NCBI GenBank assembly: GCA_025455245.1
Contig: JALOMX010000084.1
Span: 1-7,771, forward strand
Length of the DNA stretch: 7,771 nucleotides
Reading direction: 5' to 3'
Origin: Chitinophagaceae bacterium
GTDB lineage: Bacteria; Bacteroidota; Bacteroidia; Chitinophagales; Chitinophagaceae
Numbering within the stretch: position 1 is the stretch's first letter; every line of letters begins with the position of its first letter. The position numbers and the translations under genes are program-made. Below, piece by piece: positions 1-6,536 of this stretch. Under the pieces are notes generated by a model. The model saw only the letters and a list, made by a program, of their open reading frames with translations. It did not search any database and was not told the origin of the DNA.

Positions 1-2736
1 CCGCCACTGACGGTTACATTTACATCAAGTACCAATAATGTGAAAACGTATATATGGGATTATAGTGATGGGATAACTGAATTTACCAATACCCCAACCA
101 CTACTCATGCCTATCTGAACCCCGGCACATACAGACCAAGGGTAATTCTGGAAGACGGTCAGGCATGCCGGGTTCCTATTATTGGAAAAGAAGATATCAA
201 AGTGGTGGGTGTAAGGGCATTGATTAAGCCTCTTCCCCAAACCGTATTTTGTGACCGGGGAACCGTAGCTTTTGTTGATAGTTCCCTGACCAATGATCAA
301 ATTAAAAGATGGGAATGGGATTTTGGTGACGGGCAAAAATCTGATTTGCAGAACCCTGTCCATACTTTTTCGAAACCCGGACGATATAAAGTAAGCCTGT
401 ATGTAGAAACTTTTGACAGTTGCAACAGCAGATACGATTTGCCTGAAGAAATTATTATTGCGGCATCTCCTTCAATCGGTATTAATAATGATACCACATT
501 CTGTTCGCCGGGCAAGGTTTTGTTCCGCGCACAACGTTTGCAACCTGATACCACCACGCTTGGATATTTATGGAATTTTGGTAATGGCGAAACAAGTAAT
601 CTTTCCTTGCCTGATTCTGTATCCTATGGAACAGAAGGTATTTTCTTTCCAAAGTTGATTGTAGTGGATAGTTACGGTTGTGTAGATTCAGCGTTTAATA
701 AGGTGACGGTTCACGAAGGCGCATTTACTTATGCAATGGATATCGGTAATTATCAATATTGCAATAATGCCACCATTGCTTTCAAAGACAGTTCTACCAA
801 TGCCAATATCATTACAAAATGGATCTGGGATTTTGGAGATGGGACTTTTTCTAACGATCGAAACCCCGTTCATACTTATTCAAACATTGGAAGATATACT
901 GTGAAACTTGAAGTTGAAACAGATAAGAAATGCTTCACTTCATCTCTTCTTCCGGGTACCATTGTAATTGCACCTTCCCCTAAAATGGATATTGGCCTTG
1001 ATACCGCTATTTGTTTACCTGTGCCAATGGTATTCAGGCCTGTTTGGACAAATCAGGATACCACAACAATAAGCTGGGACTGGGATTTTGGTAATGGTCT
1101 CAAAAGCAACCAACAGTTTCCGGATACAGTATTGTATGATAAGGGGGGAAATTATACGGTTTCACTTATTAACATTAATGATTATGGATGCGCAGATACA
1201 GTAAGACGTGTTTTGACAATTAACGATACAACCACCATCATTGTAGCATCTTCCGATCCTTTAGTTGTTTGCGATAGTGGAATCGTTCGGTTTACGCATA
1301 ATCCCGTAAGCGGGCCAAACCCTACAGATTTCTTCTGGAATTTTGGAGACGGCGCCAATTCCACAGATCCCAATCCTTCCCATTTTTATTCCCGGCCAGG
1401 ACGGTATAATGTGGATGTTCTGCTTTCAAATGAAAAAAATTGTAAATCTGTTGGGAGAATGCCTGTAGAGGTAGTGGTGGCAGCATCCCCACAGATAAGG
1501 ATTGCCCCCGATACATCATTTTGCATTCCCGAAGTGGTCTATTTTTCAGGCAACAGAATCAATTCGGATACCACACAGTTAAGCTGGGAATGGGATTTCG
1601 GAAACAACCAAACGGGCCAGGGCCCAGTTCCCGGACTTGTAAGTTTTACGACTTCAGGTGTTTTCAATGCACGTGCATTTGTAAGGGATAACTATGGCTG
1701 TTTCGACTCTGCTTTCAGAAGGATTGAAGCAAGGGACACTCCGCTTATTGATGTAAGAGGACCATTGCTGACCTGCCTTGGTACACCGGTTCAACTGAAT
1801 GCAACCGGTGCGGCAAGTTTTGTCTGGAAGAGTAATCCAACCTTGAGTTGTACCAATTGCTCAGACCCCATGGCCAACCCATCGTCTGATCAGAATTATA
1901 CGGTTACAGGTTCAAATGGTGCCGGTGCAAAATGTGCCCGGGAAAGGGATTTTGCAGTCCGGGTTGTTCAGCCTCACCGGGCAGTGGCAAGCAGGGGAGA
2001 TACCATTTGTGTAAATGAATCGGTTCAATTGGGTGTTTCAGGTTCCGACAGGTTTATCTGGTCACCGGCAGATGGGCTTTCGGCAACCAATATTCCCAAC
2101 CCGGTCGCAAGGCCCGCATCTACCACCATTTACCGTGTAATAAGCAGCGATTCAGCCAACTGTTTCAGGGATACGGCCTATGTTCCGGTTGTTGTTTACC
2201 CAATTCCGCAAGTAAATATCAAGGAAGAAAAAATAAGGGTTTACGCAGGCACTGTTGTAACTCTTGAAACGGAAGCAAGCGATGTGACCCGCTGGCGATG
2301 GTCACCGTCCTCCGGATTAAGTTGTGTTACCTGTCCGCAGCCAAGGGTTACTGTTTCGCAAAGAACAACCTACAGGGTCAATGTTTCCAACCCCGGAGGT
2401 TGCGTTTCGACCGATGAAGTCAGTGTAGAGCCAATCTGCAGTTCTGAGGGTGTATTCGTGCCAAACACTTTTAGTCCGAATGGCGATGGAAGAAACGATG
2501 TCTTTTATCCCATGGGACAGGGCATCTCACAGATTAAATCGTTCCGGATTTTTAACCGGTGGGGAGAACTGGTTTTTGAAAGGGCTAATCTTTTTGCAAA
2601 TGATCCTACCGCAGGATGGGATGGGACATATAAGGGAAAACAGTTGACCCCCGATGTTTATGTGTATATAATGGTTGTTTTGTGTTTTAATAATGAAAAT
2701 ATTGAACTAAAGGGAAATGTGACACTTCTAAAGTAA
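1..2736 (+). CDS. PKD-repeat T9SS type B substrate (CHU_C sorting domain), 5'-truncated
   Basis: Large secreted or cell-surface protein, probably an adhesin or motility-type protein exported by the type IX secretion system. The frame is open from the first base, and residues encoded before the GTG at position 40 (PPLTVTFTSSTNNV) already belong to a PKD fold, so the real start lies upstream. Seven PKD-like domains are visible by their W-x-W/F-DFGDG or FGNG motifs near nt 55, 310, 569, 823, 1078, 1334 and 1588. They are followed by three Ig/PKD-like modules (about nt 1780-1920, 2020-2150, 2260-2405) with the W-SP-x-GLS pattern and paired cysteines. The C-terminal domain (about nt 2450-2733) starts FVPNTFSPNGDGRNDVF, continues with FNRWGELVFE and GWDGTYKG, and ends in VTLLK: the CHU_C/type B T9SS sorting signal. 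A porP/sprF-family gene follows 13 nt later, as is common for type B substrates. Ligand and exact role cannot be told. Confidence 0.93.
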   Translation, partial: PPLTVTFTSSTNNVKTYIWDYSDGITEFTNTPTTTHAYLNPGTYRPRVILEDGQACRVPIIGKEDIKVVGVRALIKPLPQTVFCDRGTVAFVDSSLTNDQIKRWEWDFGDGQKSDLQNPVHTFSKPGRYKVSLYVETFDSCNSRYDLPEEIIIAASPSIGINNDTTFCSPGKVLFRAQRLQPDTTTLGYLWNFGNGETSNLSLPDSVSYGTEGIFFPKLIVVDSYGCVDSAFNKVTVHEGAFTYAMDIGNYQYCNNATIAFKDSSTNANIITKWIWDFGDGTFSNDRNPVHTYSNIGRYTVKLEVETDKKCFTSSLLPGTIVIAPSPKMDIGLDTAICLPVPMVFRPVWTNQDTTTISWDWDFGNGLKSNQQFPDTVLYDKGGNYTVSLININDYGCADTVRRVLTINDTTTIIVASSDPLVVCDSGIVRFTHNPVSGPNPTDFFWNFGDGANSTDPNPSHFYSRPGRYNVDVLLSNEKNCKSVGRMPVEVVVAASPQIRIAPDTSFCIPEVVYFSGNRINSDTTQLSWEWDFGNNQTGQGPVPGLVSFTTSGVFNARAFVRDNYGCFDSAFRRIEARDTPLIDVRGPLLTCLGTPVQLNATGAASFVWKSNPTLSCTNCSDPMANPSSDQNYTVTGSNGAGAKCARERDFAVRVVQPHRAVASRGDTICVNESVQLGVSGSDRFIWSPADGLSATNIPNPVARPASTTIYRVISSDSANCFRDTAYVPVVVYPIPQVNIKEEKIRVYAGTVVTLETEASDVTRWRWSPSSGLSCVTCPQPRVTVSQRTTYRVNVSNPGGCVSTDEVSVEPICSSEGVFVPNTFSPNGDGRNDVFYPMGQGISQIKSFRIFNRWGELVFERANLFANDPTAGWDGTYKGKQLTPDVYVYIMVVLCFNNENIELKGNVTLLK

Positions 2737-2749
2737 ACATGTACAGGAT

Positions 2750-3805
2750 TTGAAAAAGGGAAAATACATATTGATTTTTTTTGGTAAGCATCTTTCCTTG
2801 GGGTTGTTGTGGTTGTGTTCTTTTCAGACATATTCGCAGGATGTGCACTTTTCTCAGTTTTTTGAAGCGCCGCTTTGGCGTAATCCATCCTTAGCCGGAT
2901 TGTTTAATGGCGATATCAGGTTTCAGGGAGTTTACAGAACGCAATGGGGTTCGGTAACGGTACCCTTTCAAACGGGCAGTTTCAACGGTGAGTACAAAAT
3001 GCCGATCGGTGGTGCCAATGATTTCATTACCCTTGGTGGTCAGATCGTTTATGATAAAGCGGGAACCACCAACTTTAAAACTACAAGTTTGCTTCCAACC
3101 ATCAATTATCACAAGAGTTTAAGCGGTGAGAAAAACACTTACCTCTCGCTTGGGTTTATGGGGGGCATGGTTCAACGCAGTATCGACAGGTCAAAAATCA
3201 CTACGGCAAGTCAATACGATGGATCCGGGTACAATCCATTTCTTGATATCAATGAAGATATTGCCAACTATAATAAAACCTATGGCGATGCAAGTGTTGG
3301 GTTAAGCTTTAATTCACAGATAGGGGAAAGCGAATACGATAATTTCTTTGTGGGTGCAGCATTTCATCATTTCAACAGACCCCAAAATTCATTTTATCGG
3401 AACCCCGCTATTGAATTGGATCCAAAATGGGTATACCCCTTTGGATTAAGAATGGGCCTTACACCCAATACTTATCTTGATGTGCAAGGTGATTTTAACA
3501 AGCAGGGGACCTATACTGAGGTCTTAGCAGGTGCCATGGTTGGCTTTGGCCTGAGCGGTTATGATTTCAATGAGTCATATTACAATATACATTTTGGTGG
3601 GTTTGTCAGGTGGAACGATGCCATCATTCCGGTAATAAAAATTGATTTTTTACCCTTTTCAGCGGCCTTCAGTTATGATATCAATGTATCGCAACTACGT
3701 ACGGCGAGTCAGGGAAGGGGAGGGTTTGAATTGTCTATTTCTTACCGTGGATTTTTTGACAGGAGCAATTCTTCACAAAATGCAATACTTTGCCCAAGGT
3801 TTTAA
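2750..3805 (+). CDS. PorP/SprF family type IX secretion membrane protein
   Basis: Predicted 351-residue outer-membrane beta-barrel protein of the PorP/SprF family. In Flavobacterium, SprF is needed for secretion of the adhesin SprB, and family members pair with type B T9SS substrates. The start chosen is a TTG at 2750: it gives a classic signal peptide (basic KKGK, hydrophobic core around residues 6-25, cleavage probably after TYSQ), and an in-frame stop lies upstream at 2720. The mature N-terminus carries the family hallmark DVHFSQFFEAPLWRNPSLAG (residues about 31-50), followed by the Y-RTQW and FNGEYKMPIG strands, and the protein ends in CPRF, a usual family ending. Length is typical. It lies 13 nt after the PKD/CHU_C gene and 6 nt before the glycosyltransferase gene, so co-transcription is likely. 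Its natural partner is presumably the upstream protein. An ATG at 2739 is in another frame and stops after four codons. Confidence 0.93.
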   Translation: MKKGKYILIFFGKHLSLGLLWLCSFQTYSQDVHFSQFFEAPLWRNPSLAGLFNGDIRFQGVYRTQWGSVTVPFQTGSFNGEYKMPIGGANDFITLGGQIVYDKAGTTNFKTTSLLPTINYHKSLSGEKNTYLSLGFMGGMVQRSIDRSKITTASQYDGSGYNPFLDINEDIANYNKTYGDASVGLSFNSQIGESEYDNFFVGAAFHHFNRPQNSFYRNPAIELDPKWVYPFGLRMGLTPNTYLDVQGDFNKQGTYTEVLAGAMVGFGLSGYDFNESYYNIHFGGFVRWNDAIIPVIKIDFLPFSAAFSYDINVSQLRTASQGRGGFELSISYRGFFDRSNSSQNAILCPRF

Positions 3806-3811
3806 ATTATC

Positions 3812-5419
3812 ATGTTAAAAGGCGAAGTGATTAAACAGGAAAATTATCATAAGTGGTTTTTATTCCTTGCAGGAATTGCAGTATTACTATTGTTAATCAG
3901 ATTGGGCGCTGCACCCGTTTATATTTTAGATGAAGCCAAAAATGCCCAATGCGCCAGGGAAATGTGGCTTCGGGGTGATTGGATAGTTCCAACTTTCAAT
4001 GGTGAACTTCGGACCGATAAACCGGCATTACATTATTGGTTTATGCGGACAGCTTATGCCTTGGGTGGTGCCAATCCCTTTTCTGCAAGATTCTTTAGCG
4101 CAGTGGCCGGTTTTTTTTTAATACTGATTACCTATTTTCAAACAAAAAAAAGTTCCTCTGCAGGGGTTGCATTTTTTGCGGCAGTTTCACTTGTTTTATC
4201 TACCCATTTTATTTTTGAGTTCAGGTTGTCTGTTCCCGACCCTTATTTAATTTTATTTACGGCGATTGGTTTATTTGCAGGGTTCAATTATCTCGAATAC
4301 CGAAAGTCATCTCAGATATTGCTTGCAGGAATATCCCTTGGCCTCGCCGCGCTTTCAAAGGGGCCGGTTGCGTATGCATTACCCGGTATTATTTTTCTGA
4401 TTTATATTTTCATCACCAAAAAATGGGATGTATTTCGTGAACCCATCCTATGGATATCCGGGATAATTGCCATTGCCGTAGCCGTTCCATGGTATTACGC
4501 TGTTCATAAACAAACCAATGGCGCCTTCACATCAGGTTTTTTTCTCGACCATAACCTGAACCGGTTTTCATCAGAAAAGGAAGGTCACGGAGGCCCGTTT
4601 TTTATTACCATACTCATTGTAATCATTGGAATGCTTCCGGTTTCTTTTCCGGTAATTGCAGGATTTCAAAAGCGGTTCAGGTTTTTCAACAACCCTCTTT
4701 ATCTTTTTTCAGCCATTGTGGCGGGTGTTTATATTCTTTTTTTTAGTGTAAGCAGCACCAAGTTGCCGAATTATCCCATGCCCTGCTATCCTTTTATCGC
4801 TGTTTTGGCCGGCTTTATGTTGAAAGAAATTTTTGAAAAACGCTATGATATTCCGGGATTAATCTGGTTGTTATGGATCATAATCTCTTTGGCAATTCCT
4901 GCAGGTGGGTACTTTGCTTTAAAAAATGAACCCGATGTGGCAGAGGTATCTTATCTGGCTTTGCTATTATTGGTTTTGCCTTTGGGTGTTTGCCTCGGTT
5001 GGCTTCAAAGGGAAAGGCATGTATTATCAATAACACTGATCGGTTTTGCATGGCTTTTCTTTTCCATGATTGTATTATGGGTAGCTTATCCCACCCTTTA
5101 CCAAATTAATCCTGTCAGCAAACTGGGGCCTTTGATTCAGAATGAAGATCGGGTTTTTGCATACAAGGCTTTTAATCCTGCATTTAATTTTAATTCCTCT
5201 GAAAACAAAATGATTATTCCAATGGCGAGGTCATCGGAAGAACTGGACTCAATTGTCAGTAATATTAATATGAATAGTTCAACAGGTGCACAAGATGGCA
5301 ATATGATTCTGATAACAAGGAAGGAGTATGCAGATGAATTGAAAGCGAAAGGATTTGCGGAATTGGGCAGGCATAAAGATTTGTTTGAACTGCCCACAAC
5401 TGTGATTATGAAAAAGTAA
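3812..5419 (+). CDS. GT39/ArnT-like (PMT_2 superfamily) membrane glycosyltransferase
   Basis: Predicted 535-residue polytopic inner-membrane enzyme of the ArnT/PMT_2 superfamily, which transfers a sugar from a polyprenyl-phosphate donor to lipid or protein on the periplasmic side. Visible hallmarks: first membrane helix at about residues 15-32; the acidic loop motif LDEAKNAQCAREM with D40-E41 (putative catalytic site); DKPALHYW at 69-76; VPDP with D143; SKGP at 182-185; PWYYAV and the loop FFLDHNLNRFSSEKEGHGGP; then STKLPNYPMPCYPF. About 11-12 hydrophobic segments precede a soluble tail of roughly 100 residues. ATG start, only 6 nt after the PorP/SprF stop. Family assignment is secure. Acceptor and donor sugar are not readable: lipid A modification and glycosylation of exported proteins are both possible. 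No clear intrinsic terminator follows, only a 12-nt AT palindrome at 5430-5441. Confidence 0.92.
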   Translation: MLKGEVIKQENYHKWFLFLAGIAVLLLLIRLGAAPVYILDEAKNAQCAREMWLRGDWIVPTFNGELRTDKPALHYWFMRTAYALGGANPFSARFFSAVAGFFLILITYFQTKKSSSAGVAFFAAVSLVLSTHFIFEFRLSVPDPYLILFTAIGLFAGFNYLEYRKSSQILLAGISLGLAALSKGPVAYALPGIIFLIYIFITKKWDVFREPILWISGIIAIAVAVPWYYAVHKQTNGAFTSGFFLDHNLNRFSSEKEGHGGPFFITILIVIIGMLPVSFPVIAGFQKRFRFFNNPLYLFSAIVAGVYILFFSVSSTKLPNYPMPCYPFIAVLAGFMLKEIFEKRYDIPGLIWLLWIIISLAIPAGGYFALKNEPDVAEVSYLALLLLVLPLGVCLGWLQRERHVLSITLIGFAWLFFSMIVLWVAYPTLYQINPVSKLGPLIQNEDRVFAYKAFNPAFNFNSSENKMIIPMARSSEELDSIVSNINMNSSTGAQDGNMILITRKEYADELKAKGFAELGRHKDLFELPTTVIMKK

Positions 5420-5444
5420 ATAAAATCAGAATATTAATATTTCA

Positions 5445-5475
5445 TTTTGTCCGTTTCTATAAATCCCTATTTTTG
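5445..5475 (+). promoter_or_regulatory. Bacteroidota-type promoter for tRNA-Ser
   Basis: The Bacteroidota -7 consensus TAnnTTTG is matched exactly by TATTTTTG at 5468-5475. A TTTTG at 5445-5449 lies 18 nt upstream and can serve as the -33 TTTG element. The -7 box lies 28 nt before the tRNA-Ser 5' end, so the transcript would have a short leader removed by RNase P. The match is by eye; no transcription data are available. Confidence 0.6.
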
Positions 5476-5503
5476 CAGCCCTTTCGGGGGAAATGTTCAC
5501 CAT

Positions 5504-5594
5504 GGTGAGGTGGATGAGTGGCTGAAATCAACGGTTTGCTAAACCGTCGTACGGATTTAAGTCTGTACCGCGGGTTCGAATCCCGCCCTCACCG
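5504..5594 (+). tRNA. tRNA-Ser(GCT)
   Basis: A 91-nt class II tRNA reading AGC/AGU serine codons. Acceptor stem GGTGAGG (5504-5510) pairs with CCTCACC (5587-5593), with discriminator G at 5594. The anticodon stem ACGGT/ACCGT (5531-5535/5543-5547) encloses loop TTGCTAA with anticodon GCT at 5538-5540. A long variable arm (about 5548-5570) and the T-arm CGGGTTCGAATCCCG are present. CCA is not fully encoded: the sequence after the discriminator is CA then TA. Preceded by a good Bacteroidota promoter; no terminator hairpin follows before the next gene. Confidence 0.97.
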
Positions 5595-5674
5595 CATAAA
5601 TGATTTTTTAATTTTAAATTATCCTGAGTTCAGGCCTAAAGGCACTTTAAGGTAGTCTAACAAATTTCACACAC

Positions 5675-6058
5675 ATGTTCGATTTCGAAAAACTTGAAGT
5701 CTACCAGGTTACGAAGACCCAGAATATTGAGGTTTTGAAGTTTTTGCTTCAAAACAACAGTTTAAATCAGGATTTTGTAAAAAACTGGCGTGAAGCCAGC
5801 ATGGGTACGGTCCTCAATCTTGCGGAAAGTACCGCCCGTATGACCCATTCGGAAAAGAAGCAATACCTCACTCTGGCAAGGGGCAACATTAATGCCTGTG
5901 TAGCTTTGATGGAACTTGCCAAAGAACTTGATTGGATGGATCAAAACACTTACGAGCATTTTTATGGTCGTTATGAACAGATGAGTAAAATGATGCTTGG
6001 CATGATCCGTAGTTTCAGTAGTGATTCACATCATGGTCAGCCGACACCACGTCAATAA
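5675..6058 (+). CDS. Four-helix bundle protein, S23/TIGR02436-like
   Basis: Predicted 127-residue, almost wholly alpha-helical cytoplasmic protein resembling the four-helix-bundle family first seen as ORFs in 23S rRNA intervening sequences and common as stand-alone genes in Bacteroidota. The N-terminus FEKLEVYQ (residues 4-11) is the family signature. The second-helix motif usually seen as SIPANIAEGSGR appears here as GTVLNLAESTAR (44-55). It is followed by KKQYLTLARGNINACVALMELAKEL, matching the family's FL-x-A-x-GS-x-x-E pattern. The polar tail (about 113-127) looks disordered. Molecular function is unknown for stand-alone members; ring-forming nucleic-acid-binding relatives such as Avd of diversity-generating retroelements exist, but no reverse transcriptase is seen here. 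The ATG at 5675 is the only sensible start. The 80-nt gap after tRNA-Ser shows no clear promoter or terminator, and the stop is 8 nt before tRNA-Pro. Confidence 0.82.
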   Translation: MFDFEKLEVYQVTKTQNIEVLKFLLQNNSLNQDFVKNWREASMGTVLNLAESTARMTHSEKKQYLTLARGNINACVALMELAKELDWMDQNTYEHFYGRYEQMSKMMLGMIRSFSSDSHHGQPTPRQ

Positions 6059-6066
6059 ACCGTATT

Positions 6067-6140
6067 CGGGAAGTAGCGCAGGCCGGTAGCGCACCTGGTT
6101 TGGGACCAGGGGGTCGCAGGTTCGAATCCTGTCTTCCCGA
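6067..6140 (+). tRNA. tRNA-Pro(TGG)
   Basis: A 74-nt tRNA for proline. Acceptor stem CGGGAAG (6067-6073) pairs with CTTCCCG (6133-6139), with discriminator A at 6140. The anticodon stem CCTGG/CCAGG (6094-6098/6106-6110) encloses loop TTTGGGA with anticodon TGG at 6101-6103. The T-arm is GCAGGTTCGAATCCTGT. CCA is not encoded. The gene starts 8 nt after the four-helix-bundle stop, too close for its own full promoter unless that lies inside the upstream coding region, so its RNA is probably cut from a longer transcript. The 3' end shares a word with the downstream repeats. Confidence 0.97.
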
Positions 6141-6205
6141 CAAACCAAAAATTCCCCGACGAACGTCGGGGTTTTTTATGCCCATAGGCTTGCGAACTTG
6201 TTCGC
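6140..6205 (-). repeat. Inverted, diverged partial copy of the downstream repeat unit
   Basis: Read on the minus strand, this segment follows the same order as the 5' two-thirds of the direct units: TTCGC, AAGCCTATGGGCAT, an A-run, a hairpin, then ATTTTTGGTTTGT. The last word is an exact 13-nt inverted match between 6140-6152 and copy 4, and the 14-nt word AAGCCTATGGGCAT is exact as well. The hairpin in the middle is kept as a structure but has a different stem (CCCCGAC/GTCGGGG here, GTTCGCT/AGCGAAC in the units). It overlaps the terminator and, with copy 1, forms a long near-perfect stem centred on CTTG at 6198-6201. Confidence 0.72.
6154..6177 (+). terminator. Intrinsic terminator after tRNA-Pro
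   Basis: Perfect hairpin CCCCGAC (6154-6160), loop GAAC, GTCGGGG (6165-6171), directly followed by six T (6172-6177). This is a textbook Rho-independent terminator 13 nt after the tRNA-Pro end, and likely ends the tRNA-Ser/four-helix/tRNA-Pro transcript. Its surroundings are homologous, in inverted orientation, to the repeat units that follow. Confidence 0.88.
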
Positions 6206-6306
6206 AAAAGCCTATGGGCATAAAAAAACAGTTCGCTGCAAGCGAACAGGGTTTTTGGTTTGTATCCCCCTCCATCAGGATCAACGCAGTTAATCCTTTC
6301 TTCCAT
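6193..6306 (+). repeat. Tandem repeat unit, copy 1
   Basis: A 114-bp unit starting CGAACTTGTTCGC. Order of parts: small hairpin CGAA-CTTG-TTCG, the word AAAAGCCTATGGGCAT, seven A (6222-6228), a 7-bp hairpin GTTCGCT-GCA-AGCGAAC (6231-6247), T-rich TTTTTGGTTTGTATCCCCC, then an imperfect inverted repeat around CAGGATCAACGCAGTTAATCC. In this copy the last part reads AATCCTTTCTTCC. Read leftward, the 7-bp hairpin followed two nt later by seven T resembles an intrinsic terminator. Confidence 0.9.
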
Positions 6307-6420
6307 CGAACTTGTTAGCAAAAGCCTATGGGGGTAAAAAAACGGTTCGCTGCCTGCGAACAGGGATTTTGGTTTGTATCCCCCTCCATCAGGATCAACG
6401 CAGTTAATCCTGTGTTCCTC
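6307..6420 (+). repeat. Tandem repeat unit, copy 2
   Basis: A 114-bp unit and the most diverged copy. The first small hairpin is broken (CTTGTTAGC), and GGGCAT has become GGGGGT. The main hairpin keeps a 6-bp stem, GTTCGC/GCGAAC (6345-6361), although its loop changed to TGCCT. The seven-A tract (6336-6342) is kept. The tail reads AATCCTGTGTTCC. Confidence 0.9.
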
Positions 6421-6536
6421 CGAACTTGTTCGCAAAAGCCTATGGGCATAAAAAAACAGTTCGCTGCAAGCGAATGGGGATTTTGGGCTTGTATCCCCCT
6501 TCCATCAGGATCAACGCAGTTAATCCTGTCTTCCAT
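6421..6536 (+). repeat. Tandem repeat unit, copy 3
   Basis: A 116-bp unit. The main hairpin at 6459-6475 ends in T instead of C, turning the terminal G-C pair into a G-T wobble and so keeping the stem. The seven-A tract is at 6450-6456. Two extra bases lie in the GGGCTTGTATCCCCCTTCC part. Its tail AATCCTGTCTTCC is an exact 13-nt match to the 3' end of tRNA-Pro. Confidence 0.9.

Noticed and set aside
5675..6058. Avd accessory protein of a diversity-generating retroelement
   Set aside because: The fold family is shared, but there is no reverse transcriptase, template repeat or variable repeat in the window.
6270..6300. ATCAACGCAG in the repeat units, identical to part of a common cDNA template-switching adapter
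   Set aside because: Only 10 nt match, the flanks differ from the adapter, and the word is part of a repeat with its own inverted structure, so it is more likely coincidence.
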